DNA from: Verrucomicrobiota bacterium
Lineage (GTDB): Bacteria; Verrucomicrobiota; Verrucomicrobiia; Limisphaerales; UBA9464
Length of the DNA: 31,770 nt
Direction: 5' to 3'
Assembly (NCBI GenBank): GCA_026397675.1
Contig: JAPLUH010000229.1
Span: forward strand, 1 to 31,770
Positions 15,794 to 24,629 of this stretch are shown piece by piece. The notes below the pieces were generated by a model. That model saw only the letters and a program-made list of their open reading frames with translations, was not told where the DNA came from and did no database searches. Within the stretch, counting starts at the first letter, position 1. Each line of letters starts with the position of its first letter. The position numbers were made by a program, and so were the translations under genes.

Positions 15794-18403
15794 TCATTGG
15801 GCCCGGGTGAGGCGACGGAAGTACTCGCTAATTTGTTCCTCGAACTGTCGAGGGGCTTGCTCGGCCGAAACATCCGTGCGCTCAGGACCTTGCCTCAGGG
15901 CTCGCTCCAGCAAGTCGGCCGCGGACTGGACCCCGGCCGCCGCCACGCTGCTGCTGGTTTCGGCCGACTCGCTGCGGCCATCCCCCAGCGCCTCGGCGGC
16001 CTGGGCCATTTGCTGGGCGGCGGCCTCCATGCGTTTGCTGGCTGCGAGCGCCTCGCGAGCCTCGGGGCTCTTCATTCGGGCGATCTTTTCAGCCAGTTTG
16101 CGGGCTTGATCCTGAAGACGTTTCTGACGCTCGGCCATGGCGCGATCTTCCGGCTTACCGGGTCCGCCAGGCTCTCCACCCGGGTTGCCGGGCTTTTCAC
16201 CCGGGCTGGGTGGGCTCGCCGGAGAGGGTTGAGATTTCCCCGGTTTCCCCGGTTTCCCGGTCTCGCTCGGCGGGCTGTTTTTATCCGGTGAGCCTGCCTT
16301 GCCCTCGGGCCCTTTTTGTCCGGGCTTTTCACCCGGGGTGGGCTTTTGAGCTTTGGCAGGATTAGACCCTTCCACCAGGCGGGCCAATTCAGATTGAGCC
16401 TTGGCCAGTGCCAGCGCCTCCGCGAGGGCCTTCTCCAGTTCGGCCGCATTGGCCGGCTTCTGGGGCTTTTTGTCGATGCCTTCCAACACGACCTGGGGAG
16501 GTTGCGGTTCGGGCGGAGATTCTTCAGGCGGTTTATCGGAGAGCTCGGGTTCGGTCGGAAGGTTTTTGAGCTGCGGCATGGCTTTGATGGCCCGGTAGAG
16601 AGCGGCTAGGGCTTTCTCTTCGGAGGGTAAAGCTCCTTGGGGCGCTTGTCGTTCCAAGGCGCGAGCAGCGTCGTCCATGCCTTCTAGGGCTTCGTCCAGC
16701 GCGAACTGGGCGGACTTGGGCGCATTCATGGATTCCAGCTTCTGTTGGTAACGGGCGGTGAATTCGCGGGCCTCGCGTTGCCGCTGAGATAGGTCCTGGA
16801 AGGTCTTGGCGGGTGCATTGGTCCGCGTGGCCGTGGTCTCGGCCAAGAGCCCCTTCTGGATGGCGATGAGGTTGAGGCGCTGTTGGGGTTGCCCTTGGCG
16901 CTTCGAGGGCGCCGGACCGGAGCGATCGGTCAGTTCGATGAAATACGTGGGTGAGCGACCGATCCCGGGACCGTCGAGCGTGTTGTTGTCGCGGGCTTCA
17001 GCGTAATAAGAGACCACATCGTAGGGCTTGAGCCCGAGACTGCCCAGACGGAGGACCACCGCGCCGAGGGTCTGTCCGTCCTTGAGGTTGCGATCGCGGA
17101 CCTCTAGCCGTTGCTCAGGACCGCCGAGCACGTGGTAGACGAGGGTGATCGAATCCAATCCGAAGTCGTCCGAAGCGGCGACTTTTAGCGGGATGATCTC
17201 GTCTGGGTCGGCGCGGATGTCTTCGCCCGGCTCGGTGATGTCCACCTTGGGCGGCAGGTCGGGAAGGGCGCGGATCGGATGTCGAGTTGCATTGGCGAGG
17301 GAGGGTCGGCCCCGCGTGTCGGTAATCAGAATGGAATATTCGGAATCGGCGGAGACGATGAACTCGCCGCGCCAGAGGTTCGACTCGGCGGCCTTCAATG
17401 CGACGACCGTGCCGTTGGTGAGCCGCAGCTCGGCTTGGCCCAGCGCGACGTTTCCTGTCACTTCGAATAACGCTCGCGAGCCACGCAGGGCGGTGATGGG
17501 CGGAGAAGATTGGCGCAGTTCGGGAAGGCCGGAATAGGTCGGAGAGAGGAGCCGAATCGATAGGCGAGCCACCTCGGGTGGGACGTAGGCCACCAGAGAA
17601 TAGGTTGGGGAGAGGGTGTCACCGGCGCGGATGCGGAAGGTACCGGATGTGGTCACCGTCAGGGTCTGGAACGCGACCGCATTGGAAAGCACCGGCACCG
17701 ACTGACGTTCCCAGCCAGTGTCGCCTTCGGAGCGCCATAGGTAGTCTACCGACGGGGGGATTCGTCCTGAGAGCCGGTGGGTGAGAGTCAGCCGATGGCC
17801 CACCGGGAATTCGCCACCGGCCGGTTCGACGACCAACTGGGTGAAGCGGGCCTCCGACCATGGGGCGAGGGTGCGCAGCAGGGCCGTACCGGACTGAGGC
17901 GCCACGATTAAGAATCCCACCAGGGCCGCCAGCACGCTGCCACCGAAGAGGAGCCCGGGAAGGCCGAGGCGTCGCAAGTAGGGAACCTCCTCGCTGTGGG
18001 CTACCTGAGCCGCGCGTTGACTCAGGGCGCTCGCCAATTCGGATTCGTAGGCCCCCGTGGGTGTCCGGACACCCGACAGGTATTCGGCGGCTGTGGACAC
18101 TTCGCAACCGAGTTCAGGCCGGGTCGCCTCCAGATCGAGAGCGGCCTCCTTCAGGGGAGTGGATTGCCGGCGCAGGCGCAACCACTGGCGCAGTCCGAGT
18201 GCCAGGCCCAGCAGGAGACCCAACCAAGCCAGAACCCTAAACCCGATGGGCAGGAGTAGGCTGTAGTCGATAACCATCACCGTCAGCGAACCCAGAAGGA
18301 GTCCGGCCACCATGGCCGCGACCGCACCGGTGCGTCGCGCGGCGTCTTTGCGTCCGGCGGTCTGGGCCAGTTGCCTGCGGGCTTCATCGGAGGGTGTGTT
18401 CAT
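15794..18403 (-). CDS. Large membrane protein, DUF4175-like, with a Pro/Gly/Lys-rich segment
   Basis: An 869-residue protein. Residues 20-90 have two hydrophobic segments (AAMVAGLLLGSLTVMVIDYS, FRVLAWLGLLLGLALGL), and another follows the linker LRRLGLPGLLFGGSVLAALV. A long beta-sandwich-like region follows (about 200-520, with PPKVDITEPGEDIRADPDEI and SDDFGLDSITLVYHV). Then comes a low-complexity Gly/Pro/Lys stretch (16140-16345) and an Ala-rich coiled coil (AEKIARMKSPEAREALAASK) near the C-terminus. It resembles the DUF4175 type of vWA-operon protein. ATG 18403 overlaps the BatA-like stop as ATGA. The frame is open to 18478 but the extra residues lack support. A scaffold or receptor role beside the vWA proteins is an inference. 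Confidence 0.8.
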   Translation of the reverse strand: MNTPSDEARRQLAQTAGRKDAARRTGAVAAMVAGLLLGSLTVMVIDYSLLLPIGFRVLAWLGLLLGLALGLRQWLRLRRQSTPLKEAALDLEATRPELGCEVSTAAEYLSGVRTPTGAYESELASALSQRAAQVAHSEEVPYLRRLGLPGLLFGGSVLAALVGFLIVAPQSGTALLRTLAPWSEARFTQLVVEPAGGEFPVGHRLTLTHRLSGRIPPSVDYLWRSEGDTGWERQSVPVLSNAVAFQTLTVTTSGTFRIRAGDTLSPTYSLVAYVPPEVARLSIRLLSPTYSGLPELRQSSPPITALRGSRALFEVTGNVALGQAELRLTNGTVVALKAAESNLWRGEFIVSADSEYSILITDTRGRPSLANATRHPIRALPDLPPKVDITEPGEDIRADPDEIIPLKVAASDDFGLDSITLVYHVLGGPEQRLEVRDRNLKDGQTLGAVVLRLGSLGLKPYDVVSYYAEARDNNTLDGPGIGRSPTYFIELTDRSGPAPSKRQGQPQQRLNLIAIQKGLLAETTATRTNAPAKTFQDLSQRQREAREFTARYQQKLESMNAPKSAQFALDEALEGMDDAARALERQAPQGALPSEEKALAALYRAIKAMPQLKNLPTEPELSDKPPEESPPEPQPPQVVLEGIDKKPQKPANAAELEKALAEALALAKAQSELARLVEGSNPAKAQKPTPGEKPGQKGPEGKAGSPDKNSPPSETGKPGKPGKSQPSPASPPSPGEKPGNPGGEPGGPGKPEDRAMAERQKRLQDQARKLAEKIARMKSPEAREALAASKRMEAAAQQMAQAAEALGDGRSESAETSSSVAAAGVQSAADLLERALRQGPERTDVSAEQAPRQFEEQISEYFRRLTRAQ
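16140..16345 (-). repeat. Low-complexity collagen-like coding segment
   Basis: Within the DUF4175-like gene, this segment encodes Gly-Lys-Pro and Gly-Pro-rich residues (such as TGKPGKPGKSQ and GEPGGPGKPED) with short DNA repeats of CCCCGGTTT on the plus strand. It sits between the folded N-terminal region and the coiled coil, so it is likely a flexible linker. Confidence 0.8.
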
Positions 18404-20562
18404 GGGTGGGTGCGGTTGGCGACAACGGTTTCGATGAGCAGCAGTGCTAGGGCTGCAGCCAGCAGGATACGCCACCACTCCTGTCGGCCGGGTTCGTTAC
18501 CGAACCATCCGGGAGGCAGATCTGATTCGGCATCGGTACGACGGGCTAAGCGCCCATCGGCGGCCGAGGGCTCCAAGGCGGCGAGGTCCGATTCAATCGG
18601 CGGTGGATTGGCGGCCAAACGCCATCGCTCCTGACCGGATTCATCGCTCACGCTGTAAAATCCGGAAATAGGGACCTCGAAAACCGCGGTGCCATCGGTT
18701 CGGACGTCGAGAGCCGGCGGCGGACTATAAGAACGGGGTCGTACCTGGAGGGCGAAGCGGGCGAAGGGCGGTGGGGCTGTTGCTAAGGGTGAAGCAGCCC
18801 TCGTGGAGGTCGCGGTGAGGCCCGCGCCTCCGCTGCTCAACGGGATACGGCCCTCGGTCCCGGTGATGAGCGGATCGGAGGATCGCAGAAGGCGGTCATC
18901 GCCACGATCGGCCAGCCAGGTGGCAGCCGCCATGACCCACGGAACGAAACTTTTGTGTTTGGGCCAATCCGTCCATGCGGTGTCGGCCGAGGTGTTGGCC
19001 AAGAGCACAGCGCCCCGGCCCACAAAACGACTTAAGAGGAAGGGGTGTCCATCGTCGAACCGTGCCAGCACGGTGCTCTGTGGAGAGGTGGTCACCGCGT
19101 GTCGACGGGTGAATTCAGCGACGGCAGGACCGCCGGACCGAGCCTCTGTGAACGGCCGAAAGACCGGGCTTGTTCGGTCGAAGGCACCGATGCGCCAAGG
19201 CACCTCCGCGTCGGCCGAAACCGGTGAGCCCCATTGCGCCGGAGACAGCGCGCCAAACTCCGCATTGAAGCGGGAGGGTTCGAGGGAGTCGCCGCCAAAG
19301 AAGAAGAGTCCACCACCCTGATCGACCCAGGTATTGAGTGCGGCGATGGCGTCACCTGGCAGGGATCGCATCGCCGGCAGGAGCACGACTTCGGGGGGCG
19401 CTTGTGTGCCGTTGTGTGCCACGGCGGCCGCTAATGCCTCTGGGCGGAGGATTTCCACCACGAACCCTCCTTGGCCCGAATTGGTGCTGCCGAAGAACGG
19501 GTCGAGGGCGGCGGCAATAAAGAAGGTCTGCTCTTCGAACGAACGAACTTGATTGCGGCTTTCCACGGCGACGACGCGGATGCGTTCCGGGACTTGGAAT
19601 GCCAGTCGGCGGACATTGTCCTCGGCCAATGCGTCGGATACTTCCAATTGGACTTCGGCCTCATGCCAGCCGGCGTTGAGTCGCGGCAGCGTCCATTCGA
19701 GAGAGTCCGAGACACCGGCTCCTCGGGAGAAGGTGATTTTGGAAAGAGTCTGCCCATCGAGGACGCACCGGACCGTGTGATTTTGCACCGGCTGGTCTCC
19801 GTAATTGGCGACGATGATCGACAGGGGTCCATTGGGTTCGGCGGGAAGTCGGAGATCGGTGACGGCCACATTGGGTGAGACTGAAGGACCGACTCGGATG
19901 AATTGGATCGGCAGCCACCGCGGCAGAGAAACGCGCTCGAGTCGGTCCACCCCGGTCCGCTGGAGGTCGCCGATGACGGTGACGGAGGCGGAGCCGGGTG
20001 AATTGAGCGTCCCCACGAGCGACAAGGCCTCCCGAAGCGCCTCGGTGAGATCGCCGCGACTGGAGGTAGGTTGGAGATCCTTCAGTCGATCCAGAATCAG
20101 GGAGGGCGGTCCAAAACTAGAAAGCACCTCCGGGCGCTCCCCGATCCCGATCAGCGCGGCCCGATCGCTCTCGGTCAAGGAGGCGAGGAGGCGGCGGGCC
20201 TCCACCAATGCGGCCGGCCAGCGGGGTTCGCCAGCATCAATGGCCCGCAGGCTGAGGGACCGATCGAGCACCAGGATCACATCTTGGTGCTTGGGTCGTG
20301 GTGTTCCACCCCAACCCTCCGGGAGGTAGGGTCGGGCGAAGGCGAGGACGATCAGCGCGAAGACCAGCAACCGGAGCAATAACAACAACAGGTTCCGCAG
20401 TTTGCGTCGGGAGGAGCTGCGGGTGTCCATCACCTCGAAGAAGCGCAGCGTGCTGACCCGCATCCGCGGATTGCGCTGTTTGAGCAGAAGGTGCAGCAGC
20501 ACGGGAATCCCGAGGCCTGCGAGGGCAGACAGCAGGAAGGCATGGGTGAAGAGGAAGGGCAT
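18400..20562 (-). CDS. BatA-type vWA domain membrane protein
   Basis: A 720-residue protein starting with the BatA N-terminal double-helix module: FLLSALAGLGIPVLLHLLLK, then the loop RNPRMRVSTLRFF and the second helix LLLLLLRLLVFALIVLAFAR. A vWA domain follows with MIDAS DRSLS at about 100. A later amidotransferase-like region contains PPEVVLLPAMRSLPGDAI and GGGLFFFGGDSL. The C-terminus has an anchoring helix (RILLAAALALLLIETVV). The gene starts 40 bases after the DUF58 stop and overlaps the next start by ATGA. In Bacteroidetes, Bat proteins form an aerotolerance-linked set with MoxR and DUF58; in Verrucomicrobiota the role is not established. Confidence 0.88.
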   Translation of the reverse strand: MPFLFTHAFLLSALAGLGIPVLLHLLLKQRNPRMRVSTLRFFEVMDTRSSSRRKLRNLLLLLLRLLVFALIVLAFARPYLPEGWGGTPRPKHQDVILVLDRSLSLRAIDAGEPRWPAALVEARRLLASLTESDRAALIGIGERPEVLSSFGPPSLILDRLKDLQPTSSRGDLTEALREALSLVGTLNSPGSASVTVIGDLQRTGVDRLERVSLPRWLPIQFIRVGPSVSPNVAVTDLRLPAEPNGPLSIIVANYGDQPVQNHTVRCVLDGQTLSKITFSRGAGVSDSLEWTLPRLNAGWHEAEVQLEVSDALAEDNVRRLAFQVPERIRVVAVESRNQVRSFEEQTFFIAAALDPFFGSTNSGQGGFVVEILRPEALAAAVAHNGTQAPPEVVLLPAMRSLPGDAIAALNTWVDQGGGLFFFGGDSLEPSRFNAEFGALSPAQWGSPVSADAEVPWRIGAFDRTSPVFRPFTEARSGGPAVAEFTRRHAVTTSPQSTVLARFDDGHPFLLSRFVGRGAVLLANTSADTAWTDWPKHKSFVPWVMAAATWLADRGDDRLLRSSDPLITGTEGRIPLSSGGAGLTATSTRAASPLATAPPPFARFALQVRPRSYSPPPALDVRTDGTAVFEVPISGFYSVSDESGQERWRLAANPPPIESDLAALEPSAADGRLARRTDAESDLPPGWFGNEPGRQEWWRILLAAALALLLIETVVANRTHP

Positions 20563-20602
20563 GCCGAAGGTCAGTGAGTGGGCTGTGGCTCGTTGAGGTG
20601 AT

Positions 20603-21490
20603 TCACAGGTACCCCCTCCGGTCGAGGTAGGTCATGAGGGCCTGGTCGAGGGGCTTGCCGGTCGAGAGGCGCACGTAGTCGAATTCGTACCCGTCGCAGG
20701 CGCTCTTCAACCGATCACAGAAGGCTTCGAGCCGTTGACGATATCCCTCGCGCGCCTCGTCGAGATGGACGACGCGTTCTTCGCCTGTCTCGCTGTCTTC
20801 CAGAATCCATTCCCCGGTTTCGGGCAGTTCCAGCTCTTCCGGAGACAGGAGGTGGAAGACGATGGTTTCTTGACGGTGGGCATGGAGTTGGCGAAGCAGT
20901 TCAAAGCCCGAATCATCGCTGGTGAAAAAATCCGAGATGACCACTGAGAGTCCGCGGCGAACCATTGTCTGGACGATGCCAAAGAGGTCCGGTCCCAGGA
21001 TCGTCTTGCCGCCGGCTTGGGCTCGGGCCAGAGCAGCGAATAGTTCCAGAGCCTGGTTTCGGGAGTTGGCGCAAGGGATCGCCTGACGGCTGTCTGGCCC
21101 GAAGAGAACCAGTCCGGGCGCATCCCGCTGCTGGATCATCAAGTGGGCGAGTGCGGCTGCCAGCAGTCGGCCGAAGGTGAACTTGTGGGCTGGCCCGGTC
21201 CCGAAATCCATGGAGGCCGAGGTGTCGAGGTAGATTTGGCCGCGGTAGTTGGTATCGTCCTCAAATTGTTTGACGTAGAGCGCGTCACTCCTGGCCCAGA
21301 CCTTCCAGTCGAGGTGGCGGAGATTGTCGCCCTGAACGTATTGGCGGTAACTGGCGAACTCCGTCGAGTAGCCGAGGAACGGGCTGCGGTGAAGCCCATC
21401 GAGGAATCCCTCCACGACCGTCCTGGCCAAGAGCGGCAGGTCTTCCACCGACGCTAGCAAGCGCGAGTCGATGGGGAGGGGTGTGGACAT
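20603..21490 (-). CDS. DUF58 domain-containing protein
   Basis: A soluble protein of 295 residues. The DUF58 signature is complete: EFASYRQYVQGDNLRHLDWK, then VWARSDALYVKQFEDDTN. It is followed by a vWA-like fold with a MIDAS motif, YLDTSASM. No membrane helix is evident. DUF58 proteins are almost always encoded next to MoxR AAA+ ATPases and are thought to be adaptors or targets of them. It starts 30 bases after the MoxR stop. Confidence 0.93.
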   Translation of the reverse strand: MSTPLPIDSRLLASVEDLPLLARTVVEGFLDGLHRSPFLGYSTEFASYRQYVQGDNLRHLDWKVWARSDALYVKQFEDDTNYRGQIYLDTSASMDFGTGPAHKFTFGRLLAAALAHLMIQQRDAPGLVLFGPDSRQAIPCANSRNQALELFAALARAQAGGKTILGPDLFGIVQTMVRRGLSVVISDFFTSDDSGFELLRQLHAHRQETIVFHLLSPEELELPETGEWILEDSETGEERVVHLDEAREGYRQRLEAFCDRLKSACDGYEFDYVRLSTGKPLDQALMTYLDRRGYL

Positions 21491-21520
21491 GGCTTGAACA
21501 AGTCTGGCAATGGATCCGGC

Positions 21521-22528
21521 TTAGCGAATGGGAACGTCCTTTAGAAGACGGTCGATCAAGATCTCCACATCCACCTTCTGGGCGCGGGCGTTGAAGTTGG
21601 GATTAATGCGGTGGCGTAGGACTTGTCGGGCCACACGCCGTATGCCCTCTTCGTCCGCGCAGAGGCGGCCGGTGGTCGCTGCGTTGGCCTTGGCCCCCAG
21701 CACGAGGAACTGAGAGGCACGCGGACTGGCTCCCCAACGCACAAACTCGCGAATGTAGGCCGGGGCTTCCGATGTTTCGGGCCGAGTGCGGGAAACCAGC
21801 CGCACCGCGTAGGCGATCACCTCGTCACTGACGGGCACACTGCGCACCAGTTTCTGTGCCTCGATGAGTTCAGGTCCGGTGATGACGGGTGTGATGATCG
21901 CTTGCGAGGTGCCGGTCGTTTCTCGCACCACCCGTTCTTCGTCGGCCACGGAGGGATAGGTCGTGTTCAGGCAAAACATGAACCGATCGGCTTGGGCTTC
22001 GGGCAGCACGTAGGTGCCCTCTTGTTCGATCGGATTTTGGGTGGCGAACACATGGAACGGCTTCGGCAGCGGGTAGGTCTTCCCGCCAACGGTGACTTGC
22101 CGCTCTTGCATGGTCTCGAGCATCGCGGCCTGGGTCTTGGGTGGTGTCCGGTTGATCTCGTCGGCCAAGATGAGATTGGCGAACACAGGTCCCGGCAGGA
22201 ACACCTGTCGTCGTCGGCCGGATTCTGGATCCTCCTCTAGGACGTCCGTTCCAGTGATGTCGCTGGGCATCAGGTCGGGGGTGAACTGGATGCGGTTGAA
22301 CTGGAGGTCCACCGCCTGACTGAGGGAGCGAATGAGCAATGTTTTGGCGAGACCCGGGACCCCGGTGATCAACGCATGGCCGCCGGCAAACAGTGTCAGC
22401 AAGGTGTTGTCGATAATCTCCTGTTGCCCGATGACGACTTTGCCAATTTGCTCAACCAACGCCTGTCGACGGGCGGTCAATTGTTCGATCGCGGCGACGG
22501 AAACGGCAGGATAGTCGGAGGAATTCAT
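21521..22528 (-). CDS. MoxR family AAA+ ATPase
   Basis: A 335-residue AAA+ ATPase of the MoxR family. Walker A GVPGLAKT is at 56-63, Walker B LILADE at 119-124, sensor 1 is in ATQNPIEQEGTY, and an arginine finger is expected near LPEAQADRFMF. The C-terminal helical domain ends VDVEILIDRLL. MoxR ATPases act as chaperone-like remodellers paired with vWA proteins. I chose ATG 22528; a TTG at 22606 is in frame but lengthens the protein by 26 residues without homology. It is the first gene of the minus-strand block, and its promoter must lie in the 114 bases shared with the divergent GYF_2-RDD gene. Confidence 0.94.
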   Translation of the reverse strand: MNSSDYPAVSVAAIEQLTARRQALVEQIGKVVIGQQEIIDNTLLTLFAGGHALITGVPGLAKTLLIRSLSQAVDLQFNRIQFTPDLMPSDITGTDVLEEDPESGRRRQVFLPGPVFANLILADEINRTPPKTQAAMLETMQERQVTVGGKTYPLPKPFHVFATQNPIEQEGTYVLPEAQADRFMFCLNTTYPSVADEERVVRETTGTSQAIITPVITGPELIEAQKLVRSVPVSDEVIAYAVRLVSRTRPETSEAPAYIREFVRWGASPRASQFLVLGAKANAATTGRLCADEEGIRRVARQVLRHRINPNFNARAQKVDVEILIDRLLKDVPIR

Positions 22529-22642
22529 GAGGGGGGGAACGACGCTGAAACCAAGGACACCCGGAACCGGAGACGGTTTCAACCGCAACGCGTTAAATAT
22601 CTTCAATCATGAAGTCGGTTGCTGATTCTGCACGGAGGCACT

Positions 22643-23344
22643 ATGTCAGCGTCCTCGCTCATGTCTTCACCCTACACGATGATTGGTTCGGATGGCCGCG
22701 AATACTCTGGTTCGCTGGAGGAATTCCGCGAATGGGCCCAGGAGGGGCGGTTGGGTCCAGCGACGTTGGTTTGGAGCGAGGCCGATGAACGTTGGCTCTT
22801 GGCTTCGGCGCGTCATGAGCTGGTCTGGGATCTGCCCCGTCGGGAAATCGAGGCCGAAGCACCCTCGGCTCCGGCTTTCTACCGAGCTGGGTTTGTGCCC
22901 CGCCTGGTGGCCTTCGTGGCTGACTGGATGGTGATTTTATTTTTGGCGAACTTGGTGGTGATGCCCTGGCGTGAATCTCTTCAGGATCTTCTGCAGCAAG
23001 TGCAGGGGCAGCTGGAGTTGACCGGCGATGCGCAGCCCGATCTTTGGTTGCTGTTAAGGTTCCAACTGATTTTCACGGCGATCTAAACCGCAGTGAGCCT
23101 AGTTTATAGCGTGGGATTTCAGGGGCGTTTCGGAGCCACTCCCGGAAAACGGCTGCTGGGCCTCCGCGTGGTCTCCCTCGAAGGCTTGCCGCTGGGTTAT
23201 GGAGGGGCCTTTCGCCGCTACTGTGCCGAATTGCTCAGCGTCCTTAGTTTCGGTTTGGGGTACCTCATGGTCTTGGCTCCGGAACAGCGCGCCTTGCACG
23301 ATATTATCACCGGGACCCAGGTGGTCCTGACTCCGCGCAATTGA
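22643..23344 (+). pseudogene. GYF_2-RDD family membrane protein with an in-frame stop codon
   Basis: The reading frame starts at ATG 22643 with a good ribosome-binding site (GGAGG, 5 bases upstream). Residues about 12-55 form a GYF_2 (DUF4339) domain, MIGSDGREYSGSLEEFREWA and LGPATLVWSE. An RDD domain begins at YRAGFVPRLVAFVADWMVIL. Codon 148 (23084-23086) is TAA. The same frame continues without a shift through the second half of the RDD domain, FGATPGKRLLGLRVV and APEQRALHDIITGT, to a stop at 23342-23344. The sense codon there was probably one base different. It could be a real disrupted gene, a sequencing error, or two products if the GTG at 23093 is used. RDD proteins are small membrane proteins of uncertain function. 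Confidence 0.85.
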
Positions 23345-23817
23345 CACGAAGAGTTTCGGGCGGAAGTGGATTATCTCGGGGGATCTCTCCTTAATCATGA
23401 AGCGCACCCATCAAACAGTTGCTGAATGATGAATTTTAATCACATTCCAAATGCTTCACGATTCGTTTGAATGGCACAAAGTTCGCTTCCCAGAACATCA
23501 GCAGCGGAAATGAGATATCTGGCTCAATTTTTACAGATTGTCTGTTCCAAGACTGGTGTCACCGGTCTCTTGAGAGCGTGGGCGCATGGTTTGCGTCAGT
23601 GGGTTGAAAAACAGTGGGGCACGATACAGCGGGGCACGATACAGTGGAGCGAGATTCAACAACCTCCGGTTTGGGAGCTGATCCCCATTGGTATTCCTAT
23701 TCGAAACGATGCCGTGGGGCTAGGCCTCCGCACACCTTCTAGAGTAGACCTTCAACGCCGAGAATATCAGGACCACTCTCCTAGCGGCCGCCCTGTTTCC
23801 AGGAGGAATTTCTAATT
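23345..23817. other. Intergenic region upstream of tonB
   Basis: 473 bases without a gene I would support. An open frame of 114 codons (23471-23815) exists but lacks a ribosome-binding site, resembles nothing I know and has low coding quality. The region holds a 15-base tandem repeat (23611-23655) and an imperfect 17-base palindrome, GACTGGTG-T-CACCGGTC (23551-23567). A TTGACA at 23341-23346 overlaps the RDD stop, but no -10 lies at a proper distance. AGGAGG near 23800 is likely the ribosome-binding site for tonB. Confidence 0.7.
23611..23655 (+). repeat. 15-base tandem repeat, three units
   Basis: Units at 23611-23625, 23626-23640 and 23641-23655. The first two differ at one base (ACAGTGGGGCACGAT and ACAGCGGGGCACGAT); the third, ACAGTGGAGCGAGAT, is diverged. 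The 15-base period keeps a reading frame, but no supported gene covers it. Confidence 0.9.
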
Positions 23818-24555
23818 ATGAGGGCCGCGTTTGCTTCTGTCGCCGTGGGTTCCATTTACACGCTACGATCCGAGTTGTATCGATCCAGTCTCCCGCAGGC
23901 GGCTGAGGACACCGGTCGACGCTTGATCTGGATGAACACGGTGTGTGCGCTCTTTCTGGCAAGCGGAGTGTTCGGAATTGCTCACCCTCCTGGCCTTGCA
24001 CTCCAGAAGTTTACCGCTGAAGACGTGGTCCAGCCGGTGGAGGTCCGTGAATTCAAACAGGAGACTCAGCAGCAAGTCCTGACCGAGGATGAACTCCCCC
24101 CCGATGAGCCTGCTCCGGCCGAACCGGTGTCTGTGCCCGCGGTCGTGGTGGCACCGGCCGATGCCAATGTCGCGTTCGCTGTCGAAGTGAAGGGGCCGGT
24201 CATTATTTCCAAGGACCCCAACTTCGCCGTGCCTCCGCCACGGGAGACCCGCCGTAACGTCTCGGCGGCTCCGACCGGACCCCGTCGTTTCGACGCCGGC
24301 AAGGGGGCGGGTACCGGACGTTTCACACCAGAACCTTCCTATCCCCGGGAAGCACAAATCCGTCGAGAAACTGGATCAGGGGAGTATCTGGTTACGATTG
24401 ATGTCACCGGTGGGATCACGGAATTGAAGCTTCTGGCCTCTTCCGGAAGCTCCACACTAGACAATGCCTTTCGTCAGCATGTTCGCAGACTTTGGCGTTT
24501 CCGCCCTGAGGATGCCGGAGACTGGATCATTCCCTTCGAATACCGCCTTCGGTGA
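23818..24555 (+). CDS. Energy transducer TonB family protein
   Basis: A 245-residue TonB-like protein. A short cytoplasmic N-terminus precedes the membrane helix LIWMNTVCALFLASGVFGIA. A Glu/Pro-rich periplasmic spacer (about 75-110, PPDEPAPAEPVSVPA) follows. The C-terminal TonB domain reads FTPEPSYPREAQIRRETGSG, then YLVTIDVTGGITELKLLASS and ends with FRQHVRRLWRF. It would carry energy from the ExbB/ExbD proton channel encoded downstream to outer-membrane transporters. The start ATG has AGGAGG 11 bases upstream, a wide spacing. Gap to exbB is 74 bases. Confidence 0.9.
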   Translation: MRAAFASVAVGSIYTLRSELYRSSLPQAAEDTGRRLIWMNTVCALFLASGVFGIAHPPGLALQKFTAEDVVQPVEVREFKQETQQQVLTEDELPPDEPAPAEPVSVPAVVVAPADANVAFAVEVKGPVIISKDPNFAVPPPRETRRNVSAAPTGPRRFDAGKGAGTGRFTPEPSYPREAQIRRETGSGEYLVTIDVTGGITELKLLASSGSSTLDNAFRQHVRRLWRFRPEDAGDWIIPFEYRLR

Positions 24556-24629
24556 CATCTTGAGACTTTCGATCTAACCCCTTCCGATTCCCAAACCGTC
24601 GTTTTTTAACCCACCCGACTGACGCCACA

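Noticed and set aside
23341..23346. Consensus -35 TTGACA after the RDD gene
   Set aside because: No -10-like hexamer lies 15-19 bases downstream, and the hexamer overlaps a stop codon.
23471..23815. Open frame of 114 codons upstream of tonB
   Set aside because: It has no ribosome-binding site, its residues look like translated intergenic DNA with a short repeat (GTIQR, GTIQW), and I recognise no domain.
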